From positions 1,612,001 through 1,676,000 of the forward strand of contig JAWZYU010000057.1 of NCBI GenBank assembly GCA_038380435.1: a stretch of DNA of 64,000 bases, written 5' to 3'. Below, one piece after another: positions 42,708-53,919 of the stretch. The first letter of the stretch is position 1; the number at the start of each line of letters is the position of its first letter. A model generated the notes under the pieces. That model was given only the letters and a program-made list of their open reading frames with translations. It had not been told where the DNA came from and made no database searches. Made by a program: the position numbers and the translations under genes. The stretch comes from Ryuthela nishihirai (lineage: Eukaryota > Arthropoda > Arachnida > Araneae > Heptathelidae).

Positions 42708-43329
42708 TGTTGCGGATCACAAAAATGGATAGCCACTGAGCGTGAGTATTAAAAGCTATATTTCAAAACCAAATTCAATACAAGGTAAATTGTTACAAAG
42801 GAAATATGGATGAAGTATCTTATTAACAAATTAACTATTAACATGCACAAGTCATCAATCTTCCTGCGTGAGCACACAACATCAGCTCTGTGTATTTTAC
42901 TAAATACTACCTTTTACTTGATTTACCAGGTCACCCGAAGATCTTCACTCGTAAACCAATTCTCGTCCTGTGCTAATAACTTTTCACACACTAGCCGAAC
43001 AAAAAGACAGTCCGTGTAGACATTCGAAGTTAGCCATAAAAGTTCCCACTTTTATCCTTCCGTGTATACACAACACATCAAGTTACTTCTTGATACTTAA
43101 CGATAAAAGATCCCACTTTTATCCTTCCGCGTATACACAACACATCAAGTTACTTCTTGATACTTACGCGCACTGTCTCAGAACAGCTCACCGTCCATTT
43201 TCGAACTCACCGACCGTTACAATACAACGACCGTTAACGCTCCACTCTCCTTCTCCAAATTCTCCCAAAGTTCTTATTCGTTGGCTGAAACTTTTTGCTT
43301 TCGGTTGCCAGATTCCTTCTGTCGTAACA
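42708..43329 (-). repeat. 5' LTR of element 2
   Basis: A 622-bp LTR identical by eye to 39354-39975. It is followed on the plus strand by ATATATATT, which includes the right ATAT of the target duplication. Confidence 0.92.
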
Positions 43330-43608
43330 ATATATATTAAGTTAATAGAATTATTTGCCTTTCGTTTAATCATTGAATAACTTGTTCCGCAAACTGAAAA
43401 CTGTATATCACGGATGTATCTTAATGATACGTCCAAGGTTTAAGAAAAACAGATTTTCATCAACGATATTTTCACGCTTTCAGTACCGATTATTGGATTA
43501 TCATCACTACAGTTATTGATACTATCCTCCCTAAGTGATTCTGATGTTACCAGGTTCGGATCACAAATTAGCCTGCATTGCAAATTTTCTCCTCTAACGC
43601 TTCTGGTC

Positions 43609-45620
43609 AGTAAATGTTCGGCACAAACTGGAAGGATAGCTGTGTAGCAATCGCCAGTGATGACGCATAGAACCTTCCGGGTCTAGCACATAATGTCCGA
43701 CCCCGCCTTCCCTTGGTGCATGCCGTTAATACCTTTCAAAAGAGATACTCTTTTTTCGAAGGGAACAGAAGTTGAGGTCTGTCAGACTGGTGTGCCCTAC
43801 TGATCTGGTCATCTGCGACAACTTTTTTCTTTCTTTCTGCCCTGTTGAGGAGTGTTCAACTTCGCAGGGTTGTGGTGATGGCCATTTATGCCTACGAGAC
43901 TGGACTGGTTTACGGCTTTGAGCTTCATTATGTCTTCTTGACTTGCTGCAGTGGTGGGAATCTGTTGAGGGAGAATTTGCCGTTGTGTTTTCTGTTTGCT
44001 TGTGGGTTGCCAGCCCTAAGTGAACAGAAGCACGGGATACCTTATATCAGCTGGTGGATAATCCTGATCATAGGCCATCGCAGCTACCTGAACCCTCACT
44101 TAGCTAGTTAGGCATCTCTAATCCTAAACCGGAGTAATGTGTCTCAGGCAAGCCTTACGGCTCTTGAAAATATCCACTTCAAATGGTGGTGCTTGAAGTT
44201 CCTAGTAGTATGGATGACTTCAGCCTGTAGCGGTGGAGGAACAGGTCTTTGTCCCATGCCCGCGATCAGGGGGCTTTTTGATATTGTTTGTCCTACGTTT
44301 CTCAATAAACCTAGTTTCCTTTTAAATTCCTACTTATCATTTTCTTTCTGCAAGTATATGGAATGTGATGACGTAACGTTCAGGTTATTCTCTTGATGTC
44401 CTCACGCAGGAATTCCAGCGTGAGGACACCTATATATTCTACGCTTATCGATTTGCTTCTCAGCGGAGATACGCCAGTGATGTTCTTCACTAGGACATCA
44501 CTGGCGGTATAATATAATGCAGTCATATCCAGGATATGACTGCGTTAATGAAGGAATTTATAAAGCAAAATTTAAAACAAAAATTGAAGACGAATGTCAT
44601 CTGTTGTTACGCCCCCACGAAGGTCTCTGATGAGAATGAAAAGAATATTTTACAGACAGCTACTTGATATTTTGAATTCTCTAAAGAAAGGAGATATTGC
44701 TAAGGTTGGTACTAAGTCTGACCTATGGGCAGGAATTTTAGGTCCCTTTGGCATTGATAGTTTCAATGGCAATGGAGAACGTCTCCTACAGGTAAGTAAT
44801 TTAATGGTTTCTGAACAGCTAATACATGCTACAAGCACCGGGACATTTATAAATATACATGGGTTTCACCTGATGGGTTGCACAGGAATATGATAGATTA
44901 TATTTTAATTAATAACCAATGGACTATTTTGATTAGGAATACCAGACAATACAGGGGAGCAGGAATTGGGTCTGACCATTACCTGGTAAAAAGTGTCTTG
45001 CAACTGAAGCTTAAGAAATGTTTTGCTGAGGTTAAGAAAATTACCGTTAACACTGAAGGTCTGAAAGATCCAGTTATAGCTAAAACATACTATGATAGCT
45101 ATGTGGTCATTATGACAATCGTAGTTTGCTTACTGTTGAAGTTTAGAATAAATGGGAGCAGGATTTTCTTAAAACTAACAGTACTCTTTTAGATAAAAGG
45201 GAACAAAGGAAACAAAATTATTTGAGTGATAAGGCCAGGAACTTATTTTTGAAAGAAGGAAGTGCAGGATTAATATGAATTAACACCCTACTATTCGTAA
45301 CAGACAACATTATAACAAGCTTAATAAACGTGTAAAAGAACAGTTAACAGCTAATAAGAATCTTTGTCTTGATAACTCGACTGATAAAACAGGGGAAGCT
45401 CTTAGACAGCACAACAGCAGGGGATTATACCAGATTGTCAATGTTTTGTGTGGGAAGAAACAGGATATATAAACTGATACACAGGGACTGATGGAGAAAC
45501 ATGGTTAAGTGGGTGAAGATGAGAATTCTCTGATGACAAGGTGAGCTGAGCATTTCAAATATGTTCTAAACAATGTGATTATTTCTACTTCCATTGTTTG
45601 TAATCAGGAAAAATGCATTA
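43609..45620 (+). mobile_element. LINE copy D, RTE-like, without reverse transcriptase
   Basis: It aligns with copy C from the leader (CATAATGTCCGACCCCGCC at 43687) through the endonuclease and into the linker, ending near CCATTGTTTG at about 45600. Readable pieces are MIDYILINNQW and SDHYLVKS (44890-45000) and RQHNSRGLYQIVNVLCG (45394-45447). The middle of the endonuclease (44395-44550) is scrambled by three hairpin-forming inverted insertions, and frames are broken throughout. The reverse transcriptase is absent. Confidence 0.82.
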
Positions 45621-45624
45621 TATA

Positions 45625-46034
45625 TGTTAGTTATCGGTTTGTAGATACCGCTTCTCTAAACGAAGTTTTCGATGTCTTTCATTACGAATTGTTGATTAAC
45701 AAAAGCACTAGATGATATTGATATTGTAGACATTTTCGTATACCATACATTTTTCCAAAGGGTTCTGCTGATATAAACACCAGTCCAATTTTTATTCCTT
45801 TATCAATTTTTTATTATGAAATAAGGTAGCCATTAGATATGTGCCAGATCTGGACAAAAGTCTAAAATAAACTATAAACTCAATCGAAATATTTATTAAC
45901 TACTAATTAACTACATTTTCAACGGTAATATATATATATGAGATTCAATATAGAGTTCCTACCAAAAATTCCTCAAGAGATCGGTGGAGTTAAATTACAC
46001 AATGCAGCAAGAAAGTAAGGAAATTGAAATGAAA
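45625..46034. other. Unassigned AT-rich DNA
   Basis: I see no gene. There is a short TA run at about 45928-45940. Confidence 0.3.
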
Positions 46035-46436
46035 TTTGGGTTGGGTTGTTTTACCCGTGAAAAGCCCTTTTTTTTACACACAATGGACTAAATGGTCAGG
46101 TCACAAAGACCTCAAGGGCTTTTGCAAGAAGATTTGGGGAGGGGAACCATTGGACAGCTGTTGGGAAACAGATTTTAGCCTCCCATTAAGGCCACCCAGA
46201 ATGTTCTTTGATGTGCACAGTATATAACTCTCTGACACAGAGTTCCACATCCTGATGACCCATGTGACGAACGGTGGCCTTTTCAAGCCCATCGGTGTCC
46301 CCTACTAACCGTTGGCAGGGTGGGGAGTCTTGCGGAGATAAATCTCAACGCTCAACCAGCTGGGACTCGAACCTGGGAACTGCATTTAATAATTACGAGC
46401 CTGGTCTGCTATCGACTGAGAATCCCCAGCCCCTGG
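46035..46436 (-). repeat. SINE family 1, near full length, diverged
   Basis: The 3' end TTGGGTTGGGTTGTTTTACC is at the left, and the B-box (GGTTCGAGTCCCAGCTGG on the minus strand) and head are at the right. It is more diverged than the 58303 and 60134 copies. A 10-base insertion (ATTTAATAAT region) splits the head near 46385. Confidence 0.83.
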
Positions 46437-47030
46437 AGTTTTCTTATTTAAACAGTAACATTCAGTTCTGAAATTTCGAATTTTAAATTAACAATTCCGG
46501 AGTCTAAGCTAAGCACAATGCCTCTTCTTCTTCCAAAATCAAAATATAATGTCCGAATCCTCGACTTTCACATTGCCACTCCGCTGTATGCTGTATTAGG
46601 CGAGAGTCATGTGTGACCCAAATGACCTGCGCATCGTGGAAGGCCGTGACGCGGGATCTGCTGTGCGCGTACAACGGGAAGGAAGGGGGAAGTGGTGTCC
46701 GTCAGGAAAAACAGGAACTTCTCTCCTCACCATCGAAAGGGATGGAAGTAAAGTATATTCCTGCGCTGCTGCAAGCTATCATATTTGAAAGAATTTTTAA
46801 TAAAGTCGGGTCAACACTCTAGGACTGTGTACCTGGATATTCTCGGTGGGGCAGTGGATTAAGGCTGTATCTATATATGTATATATTATATATGTAGCTA
46901 ATATGAAGTGTTGTTCATTAAATGTAATATTTAATCGAGAGATACGGAGTTGATGGTTTCATTGAGTACGTTAGCTACTGTGTGATTATGATCCACTAAA
47001 GACATTCGTTTAACACATCTCTCAAATAAA
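46437..47030. other. Unassigned DNA
   Basis: The frame at 46613-46822 (69 codons) lies in a GC-richer patch, but I recognise no family. A TA-rich microsatellite is at about 46871-46898. Confidence 0.3.
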
Positions 47031-47785
47031 TAAGAGCGATCTTGAGTAGATCTTTGAAACTTTTCTTTAAACATGCAAGAAAAACTCATAAAAATAATGA
47101 TTTTTTAATCAATTAACTTTAACAGCATTCTCAAATGGTGGGTGGATTGCCCCCTTGGACCCGTTGGATTCGACCCTCGGTACCAATGAATTTTTAAATA
47201 TCTACTTACGGAATTTTACTCTAATGAAGTAAAAAGTCATAAATTTTAGAGTCATTTTGTTTTCAGACAAATGATATCCCAATAACGAAACAAAACACGT
47301 ATCCATGGAAACCATAAGCTTCCTGGTTTAGCGAGGTGACCAGTACTATTATTTGTGGATTTAAAAGAGTAACATACACCAAAGTTTCTCGAAATTAACT
47401 TTCGTTTTCCTTTTAATTTCGATTTCTCAATTAATAAGCCCAGGGTTTTAGAATATCGATATTGTAAAAAATATTCGCACACTGGATATAACCAGCATCT
47501 TTCCTGACAGTATAAGTTTTGTATAGAAAGTATCCGTTGGATACATTCTAGATTCCAAAAAACAGCGGCATGTGCTATAAATTTATGACTATTTACGTAC
47601 AGTGCTAGCTGACCCAAAAGTTATTGAATGAGCATTTTATCCCGTCCAGGAGCGCATTTTACGATACCTGGAAGAGCCGTTGTATTTTTTTTAGTACTTT
47701 TGTAGAATTTTTAAAATTAATATGTAAATTAATACATTTACTCATCTTGCGAACATGTAACTCAATGTATGTTGAAGTTTTGTTC
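47030..47785. repeat. Left arm of an inverted duplication with 59890-61760
   Basis: 47030-47540 matches the reverse complement of 61250-61760 (TTTAAACATGCA.GAAAAACTCATAAAAATAATGA, ATCCATGGAAACCATAAGCTTCC). 47600-47785 matches the reverse complement of 59890-60050 (GAATGAGCATTTTATCCCGT, CATCTTGCGAACATGTAA). The order is consistent with one duplicated unit whose right copy was later split by SINEs. The minus-strand frame here is not recognisable. Confidence 0.75.
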
Positions 47786-47909
47786 CGTGGAGCATATCGA
47801 TGCATTTGGGTGTCTGCATTCAATTACCAAGGCCCCAGAATTAAGTAACCGAAAGTCGAAAAACGCTTCGACTATTTCAGGAATAGTCGTCTCTAAATAA
47901 GTTAATTGA

Positions 47910-48690
47910 GCCAGTGCTGACTCTGGTCCTGTGATCTGGTGCTGGAATCTAGATGCTTTGAATCGGTGATGTAATCTGGGTCCTTTGATTCGGTTCTGGA
48001 ATCTGGATCCTTTGAACTGGTGCTGGAATCTGGATCCTTTGAACTGGTGCTGGAATCTGGGTTCTTTGTTCCGATGCTCATACCAAGGTGTTTAATCTTG
48101 GACTGGAACCTAGGTCCTTTGATTATGTGTTGGAAACTGGGTTTTTTATTCAGAGCTCGAAACTCGGTTCTTTGAACCGGTGCTGCAATATGAGTCTTTT
48201 GAACCGCTGCTGAGATCTAGGTCCTTTGATCTTATGTTGGAATCTAGGTCCTTTGATCCGATGCTCATACCAAGGGGTTTAATCCTAGACTGGAAAATGG
48301 GTTCTTTAATATTGGTCTGGAACCTGGGTTTTTGATTTTGGACTTGAAACTTGGTCCTTTGAACCGGTGCTACAATCTGAGTCTTTTGAACCAGTGCTGC
48401 AATCTGGGTCCTTTGAACCGGTGCTGGAATCTAGGTCCTTTGATCCTGTGCTGGAATCTGGGTCTTCTGTTTCGATGCTCATACCAAGGTGCTTAATCCT
48501 GAACTGCAATCTGGGTCCTTTGATATTGGGCTGGAACCTGGGTTTTTGATTCTTGGCTCAAACTGGGTCTTTTGAACCGGTGTTGGAATCTAGGTCCTTT
48601 GATCCTGTGCTGGAATCTGGATCTTTTGTTTCGATGCTCGTACAAAGGTGCTTAATCCTGGACTGCAACCTGGATCCTTTGACATTAGTT
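47910..48690. repeat. Minisatellite, about 30-bp unit with higher-order structure
   Basis: There are many imperfect units of the form GGTGCTGGAATCTGGGTCCTTTGAACC. A different 47-base block, TGCTCATACCAAGG.G.TTAATC.TGGACTG, recurs at about 48075, 48259, 48472 and 48632, giving a higher-order repeat of about 160-215 bp. The minus strand stays open over parts of it and encodes a 10-residue repeat (SKDPDSSTG type), but there is no start or context for a gene. Confidence 0.85.
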
Positions 48691-48734
48691 ACAACAGCGG
48701 TCACCTTTGGTTGGTTTTGATGCCAGTTTCGCTG

Positions 48735-48930
48735 CACCCAGTATATTGAAACTATGCTATGATCTATGCTGCTTCCATATCCACGTATCATCACAGAGGC
48801 ACTGCCATGCCTAACACTATTTCCCAACAGGATAATGCACAGCCATATACCACCCAGCTCACCTCCAGTGATTCTGTCATGGGTCTCTCCTTGCTTAACC
48901 CACCCAACTACCCCTGGCTAAAAAAGCAGA
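48735..48930 (+). pseudogene. Tc1/mariner transposase fragment
   Basis: The frame reads YHHRGTAMPNTISQQDNAQPYTTQLT, where QQDNA.P.T corresponds to the second catalytic Asp region of Tc1/mariner transposases. NPPNYPWL follows in place of the usual SPDL stretch. Only this short piece remains. Confidence 0.55.
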
Positions 48931-49039
48931 AAACCCTGCTAGATAATACAGCTATAGAGATTTACATCAAATTACAAATATTTTGTGTTGGAATAAACGG
49001 AATAGGCTTCATTAAATCAGAAGTAAATATGGTAATTCA

Positions 49040-49330
49040 AAGTAAGGATTCTGTCACTGAAAGATGACTTGAAAATTTCAATAATGATTTGAACTATTTA
49101 TTTAATACTACTCTCATCGTTTGCCAAGGAAAATAATTATGTCACTTAGATAGGAATCCCCCAATACAATCGGAACTACCTCAAAATTAGACTACTCAAG
49201 TCACCAGGTATGGACAAGATTACAGATGAAATGATCAGCCATATAAGATTCCATTGTCATATAACTGAGCAAATTATTGATTACCTTCAGTGATGTAGAC
49301 GTTGTTCATAAAGGTTTTACAAGAGCTATA
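49040..49330 (+). mobile_element. LINE linker fragment, diverged
   Basis: The order GGATTCTGTCA, TTTCAATAATG, ACTCTCATCGTTTGC, CAAGTCACCAGGTATGGA and AAAGGTTTTACAAGAGCTAT parallels 25020-25320 of LINE copy C (linker to RT start). It is strongly diverged and has stops, so it is an old or sister copy. Confidence 0.6.
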
Positions 49331-49468
49331 TTCATTATAGCATTTTCTTCTGAATGGTCGTTTCCTTCGTTATGCTACAGTTTGCGCCTATATTATAACT
49401 CTCTCAACATTAGTCACGTTGCTAAAAATTCAGAGGAATTAGAAACGTTATTTTTCAGAAGTTTGTAA

Positions 49469-49970
49469 TGTCGCAGTGGTTCAGTCGCTTATGCACCAGG
49501 CTCGTAATATCTGGTTCTCAGGTTCGAGTCACAGCTAGACAAGCGTTGAGATTTAACTCCGCAAAATTCCTCGCCCAGCCCACTGTCAGTAGTGGACACC
49601 GATAGACTTGGAAAGGCCACAATCTTTGGATGAGACGTAAAACCGTGGCCCCGTGTGTGGCAGAGGCATACCTTGCTAACGTTAAAGAACATGCCAGATG
49701 GCCTTTACGGAGGCTACCATCTGTGCCCCAACAGTTGTCCAGTATGTCCCCTATCCCCAATCTTATCTGAGCCCTTGGGATCATTGTGGCCTGGTGTCAA
49801 AAAGCCATTAGTGTCATTGTGACGTGGTGTCAAAAAGGACCACTGGGGTCATTGTGAACTGGTGTCAAAAATGCCCATTGGGGTCATTGAGATCTGGTGT
49901 CAAAAAGGACCATTTTCGCCATTGTGACCCTGTGTAAAAATAGCTCATTGGGTTAAACAACTCAATCCTA
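49469..49970 (+). repeat. SINE family 1 with an internal tandem expansion
   Basis: The head (GTGGTTCAGTCGCTTATGC, GGTTCGAGTCACAGC) and body are typical to about 49770. Then a unit of about 40 bp ending TGGTGTCAAAAAG.CCATTGGGGTCATTGTGA is repeated about five times (49765-49955) before the 3' end GGGTTAAACAACTCAATCC. The unit comes from the family's own GGGTCCATGTGACCTGG...TGCAAAAAAG segment. Confidence 0.82.
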
Positions 49971-51005
49971 CATTTCATAAGCAATTATTAGAAAAGAAGA
50001 CTTTATGAACAAAATAAAAAATTATAAAAAAATTTTCCAAAGAAATGCAAATTCAAAGAAGGGAGAAAGCATAGAGGACCGCCTTTCAAGTCCTATCTTC
50101 TCGATAATGGATAGGGTTTTAAACAAATCTTAAACTTTAAGGTTAATTAAATGTAAATGTTTCAGTTCCTTTCTGAAACATTTCAAAGAAATATTTTCAA
50201 TCATTTGACGTTTTGATAAATTATGATTCATAAATTGCGGTTGGCGAAAAGTATTTCCATTATTTTTCATTTAAAGCGAAAATATTTTTTCTGCAATGTA
50301 ATATCTACAAACCAATTATATAATAACTTGATGGGTTCAATTCAATAACAATGGAGAAGGAGGAAAAGGGAGGCAAAAGTTCCTACGTCACAGTATGCCC
50401 GTAATATGCTAATAATAGAATAAATCTGATTTAAAATATAGTTTTTTTAATTAAGGTACATTTTGAAACATAAGTCGTAGCTATAATTTTTAAGAAATAT
50501 GGTATTAATTTTTTTCATGTTATAGAATTAAAAAAATAAATCGCTTCCACCTAAATTTTAAACAAATTGAAACACTCAATTTCTTATGCTTCCCTTTGAA
50601 GACAGTAGAGCAATGTCATCAGTGTAAAAGTGCCGTAAAGTGCTTTTCGCCTTTTGTTTAATGTCTGTTCAGGTCCGGTGTATCTCAAAGTGCCTAGGTT
50701 GTCTCAGTCTGTATCACGATGGTCTTTTGTAATCTGATTAGGCCGTGTTTCCATGTGCAAAAAAAACCATATATCTCATGCCAGGCATGTACACAAAATT
50801 TTGTTTCGGGGAGGGTTCGAGAATTTAGCTTCTGCTGGGGGAGGGGGGGTCTCAGAATAAAACCTGAGTAGGATTTACCAATTACTGAAATATATTCCAT
50901 CCGACAAGAAATCCCGAAAGGAATCTGTGTTGAGTGTTGCATATATACTCTGGGGAAAAAATAAAATTATACAAAATAACTATTTTGGACTTTAAAGCAG
51001 GTAGA
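49971..51005. other. Unassigned AT-rich DNA
   Basis: I see no gene. A G-rich stretch is at 50835-50850. The minus-strand frame at 50694-50942 has no known domain. Confidence 0.3.
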
Positions 51006-51009
51006 TAAA

Positions 51010-51205
51010 ATGGGCCTTCCCGGTGGCCGAGTGGATAGCGTTCTTGGCTATTGATCAAAAGACCCGGTTTCTAGTCCTGGGTAAGGCATGGATGTTCGTG
51101 TTGTCTTTCTAGACCCTGTCATCCTAACAGACCCTCTACTATGGAGTATTAAACTGATACGCTCCTGTCATACCTATGTGGCAAGCAGCTGCTTGAGGGA
51201 ATATT
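51010..51205 (+). repeat. SINE family 2, full length
   Basis: GGTGGCCGAGTGGATAGCGTTCTTGGCTATTGATC (A-box) leads into an eroded B-box (GGTTTCTAGTCCTGGGTAAGGCATGG). The body has GTATTAAACTGATACGCTCC, and it ends at GGCAAGCAGCTGCTTGAG. Confidence 0.82.
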
Positions 51206-51214
51206 AAGTTATAT

Positions 51215-52150
51215 TGAGAAGTTTGAGGTTTTCGTATAAGATGACAGGATTTTTTGGGGGGATGGGTTCTGACTCCCCCCCCCGAGTACGTCCTTGCCCT
51301 ATGCGGTATCTGAAACACTGAACCGCTAATTAATTTTAAATAGCTTAGGTTGTTTAAAATTTGAAGACTCGTGAAAAAAGTTGTGTTATCTATATCTTAA
51401 TATTTCTTGGCAGCTTTTTTTTGGGGGGATGAGTTTATTAACAAATATATAATATTTAAATTTGAAGAATTATCAAGTACTTATTTGGAAGAAATGCGAA
51501 ATTTATTGTTTTCCTAATTTTTCACACTCTAATAGAGAAAATGAAACTAACAGATGAGTCAGAAATGCCAATAGGAATATTTCCTTAAAACTTATTCAAC
51601 TGAAAAGGAGTTTTCCACATATTTTTCTTATTGTTTTTCCTCGTGATATGTCTGTTTGTTTTTCGGTTATATGACAAACATACAAAACAATAAATGATGT
51701 TACTTTGCGTGGTAAAGTGTCACAAATTTCCTGTAGACATGAACAAAATAATAAGCTGAGAAAAACTGGTTTTGCTATGAGTGAGATTCGAACCCACATC
51801 TTCCAGTAACCGGTAAGGTATGCTAACCATTACACCATCAACTACTAACGTTTTTTCTTCAGCTTGTATGACTTTCCCGCATTTTTTTTTTATTTGATTC
51901 GCATAGTGGCGCCATCTATCGGGAATGGTAACTATGCTGTCTCTTAGAGCTGAAATTTATTATTTGTTATTCCTGACAATTTCTTTCAGCTTATTATTTC
52001 ATGTGTCACTTTGTGTGCTTCTCAAGGCAATTGTTCCACCAAACATAGTACACTCTGCGTTAAGTGAATACTTGGGTGTGAGACGCGTTATGGAATGTAA
52101 AAATTCCTCTCCCACCTAATTTTCTACCCATAAAAGAGGAGATTTATGCA
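51215..52150. other. Unassigned DNA with a tRNA-like relic
   Basis: At 51778-51842 the minus strand has tRNA-like boxes (GATGGTGTAATGGTTAGC and GGTTCGAATCTCAC), but the flanks do not form a 7-bp acceptor stem. This is therefore a SINE head or tRNA pseudogene. G-rich and C-rich runs occur near 51256-51283. Confidence 0.4.
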
Positions 52151-52152
52151 AA

Positions 52153-52401
52153 TCATCCTTCTATCTTCGGAATATGAGTATCCACAGTTAGATTGTCAAA
52201 TGAAAGCTTATCTTGTGCAGAGTGTCGTAATCGTATGCCTTTGGATCCGTTTTCGCCATTTTTGTCTACATCCTCCAACTGGCGCCATTTCGAAATGAAT
52301 TGCCTCCTTTTGTCTTTTCCCCTTTCTCGATCCTTTGTTTCTTCCGCCTGACCTGTTAGAAACATCGAAGAGGTGTTAGGCAGACTTCTAGAAAGTTCCA
52401 T
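52153..52401 (-). CDS. Unrecognised ORF, possible exon
   Basis: 82 codons in a patch that is more GC-rich than its AT-rich surroundings. The product is hydrophilic and basic/acidic (QAEETKDRERGKDKRRQF, KWRQLEDVDKNGENGSKG), with no membrane segment or known motif. An overlapping frame upstream (52356-52550) is also open, and a pyrimidine-poor CAG lies between them. It could be a terminal exon, a transposon relic or chance. I do not recognise it. Confidence 0.25.
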   Translation of the reverse strand: MELSRSLPNTSSMFLTGQAEETKDRERGKDKRRQFISKWRQLEDVDKNGENGSKGIRLRHSAQDKLSFDNLTVDTHIPKIEG

Positions 52402-52559
52402 AGCACCGCTTCCCTCTTCATTTCATCTGCATACGTATGATGCTCGTGCCACGTGCATGGCAAGTCACGTCCACTAATACGAAGGTCAAGATGCAATGGA
52501 GATGTCCCGTTGCGCAAGTGTCTCACCAATGAGAGAACTCTAAAGTTCACAGATAAAGG

Positions 52560-53025
52560 AGAAGATAGATATGTAACGATTTCAAACTGTAGTGTAGCGC
52601 CACCTAACTTAAGGCTCTAATTATTCATTTTCTCTGTTATCTCGTAATCTGTGTGGTGTTTTCAACAGAAGACAGAAATGTGTGAAAGATCTATTGATAA
52701 TCTGTTTTATTTCTTCATTTAATCTAGTGGTTTAAGAATTACGAATTATTAAAACAAATTGAAAACGCAACAAATTTCGAGTAAAGAAAATAAGAAAATA
52801 ATTTAAAAAAGGAATGAAATTTGAAAGTTAACTACCACCTCTTTTATAAACCAATTTAATTAAACTAACTTTAGTTCGTTTAATTAAAAACGATTGTCAG
52901 ATATAAATGGAAATTGTACATCACGGATGTATTTCAACAATATGTCCATCCTTTATAAGAAAAGCAAATTTTGCTCAAATTAGTTGCCACGAATATACAC
53001 CAGTTTAGTCTTGCAAAAAAAAAAT
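52560..53025. other. Unassigned AT-rich DNA
   Basis: No gene or nameable repeat is seen. There is a short poly-A run at about 53016-53025. Confidence 0.3.
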
Positions 53026-53026
53026 A

Positions 53027-53260
53027 TTGAGATCTGCTGTCGATGTCCCTTGGTTTCTTACTAACAGACAACTTCATAAAGATTTGGGCATCGACCACAT
53101 ATATACCCATATTAAATGCATCTCAAAATGGTTCCTTGAGGTTGTTAAAAATAATCCTAATGAGATTATTTCTTCTTTGCTTACTTGTGAACATAATGTT
53201 CTTAATAAGTACAAGAGGCCTAAAATGATGGCTTTCTATGAAGAAGGCTACTCGTTTTAG
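53027..53260 (+). pseudogene. Non-LTR retrotransposon C-terminal fragment, jockey-like
   Basis: The frame reads AVDVPWFLTNRQLHKDLGI and, further on, LLTCEHNVLNKYKRPKMM. This is the style of the extreme C-terminus of jockey-type pol proteins (APW..N..LH.DL.I). It differs from the RTE-like LINE in this window. Only the 3' end remains. Confidence 0.55.
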
Positions 53261-53654
53261 GTCTATTGTGCATGATATATGCTATTTCTAGCTTGTGTTT
53301 TATGTTAGCCTCTAGGGGCCCACCTATTGGTGGTTTATTTATTATATGTTTTTACTTATGCCAACTGGACGTATTCTCATACGGAGATGGAAATTGGTAA
53401 AGTTTTTCGTGGAACTGAGATTAGTTGCCTATAATCTCAGAATCTGAGCATGCGCATAAAGCTTCAAATGCTTTATTCCTCGTATACTTGTAACATATGT
53501 TGTCATCTGCTTCAGGATGATGTTTGTAAATAGAGAAGACAAGAGATACGGGGGTTTCCTACGATAATAGTACACTGGAAGTATAAAAGTTTATATCATT
53601 AATTGAGATATCTTAATGGCAGTCAGTAGTTCAAAGGTGAGAAAGGGTCCGGTA
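53261..53654. other. Unassigned DNA
   Basis: No gene is seen. It may include the 3' untranslated part of the preceding retroelement fragment. Confidence 0.3.
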
Positions 53655-53864
53655 CAGTCGCTCAAAAAATATCTGAATATTATGGTTGATTACAGAATTC
53701 AGCAAAAATATATGGCAACCATTTTTTTAGAAATTAATCATCTGGCAACCTTAGTGTACAGTACACGAAAGTTGCCAGATCACTAATTTCTAAAAAAATC
53801 GTTGCCAGATATTTTTCTGAATTCTGTAATCAACCATAGTGTTAGGATATTTTTTGAGCGACTG
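53655..53864. mobile_element. Foldback MITE, copy 2
   Basis: 210 bp, TA-flanked, with the same palindromic layout as 31359-31571. The centre is CTTAGTGTACAGTACACGAAAG. It is more diverged, with the left terminus CAGTCGCTCAAAAAATATCTGAATA. Confidence 0.85.
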
Positions 53865-53919
53865 TATCCACCTAATGCAAACTTGTACAATGCCAATTAT
53901 GTCTGACAGGATTGACTGG

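Larger units (their letters stand above)
39354..43329 (-). mobile_element. LTR retrotransposon carrying a thymidine phosphorylase ORF (element 2)
   Basis: A 3976-bp sister of element 1 in the same orientation. Its two 622-bp LTRs look identical to each other but differ from those of element 1 by indels of 1, 1, 19, 2 and 1 bases plus some substitutions. It is flanked by ATAT on both sides (39350-39353 and 43330-43333). It has the same primer-binding site, polypurine tract and single long ORF, with no polymerase. The two elements are separate transposition events of related but not identical source copies, so the phosphorylase was carried through at least two rounds of retrotransposition. Confidence 0.92.

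Noticed and set aside
45720..46000. A gene in the stretch after LINE copy D
   Set aside because: No frame longer than chance, no motif, and AT-rich composition.
47910..48690. A CRISPR-like array
   Set aside because: The units are directly adjacent and imperfect, with no unique spacers, and the DNA is animal nuclear.
51778..51842. A tRNA gene on the minus strand
   Set aside because: A-box and B-box like sequences are present, but the flanks do not pair as an acceptor stem, so a SINE head or tRNA relic is more likely. The same applies to 55212-55290 and 5865-5905.
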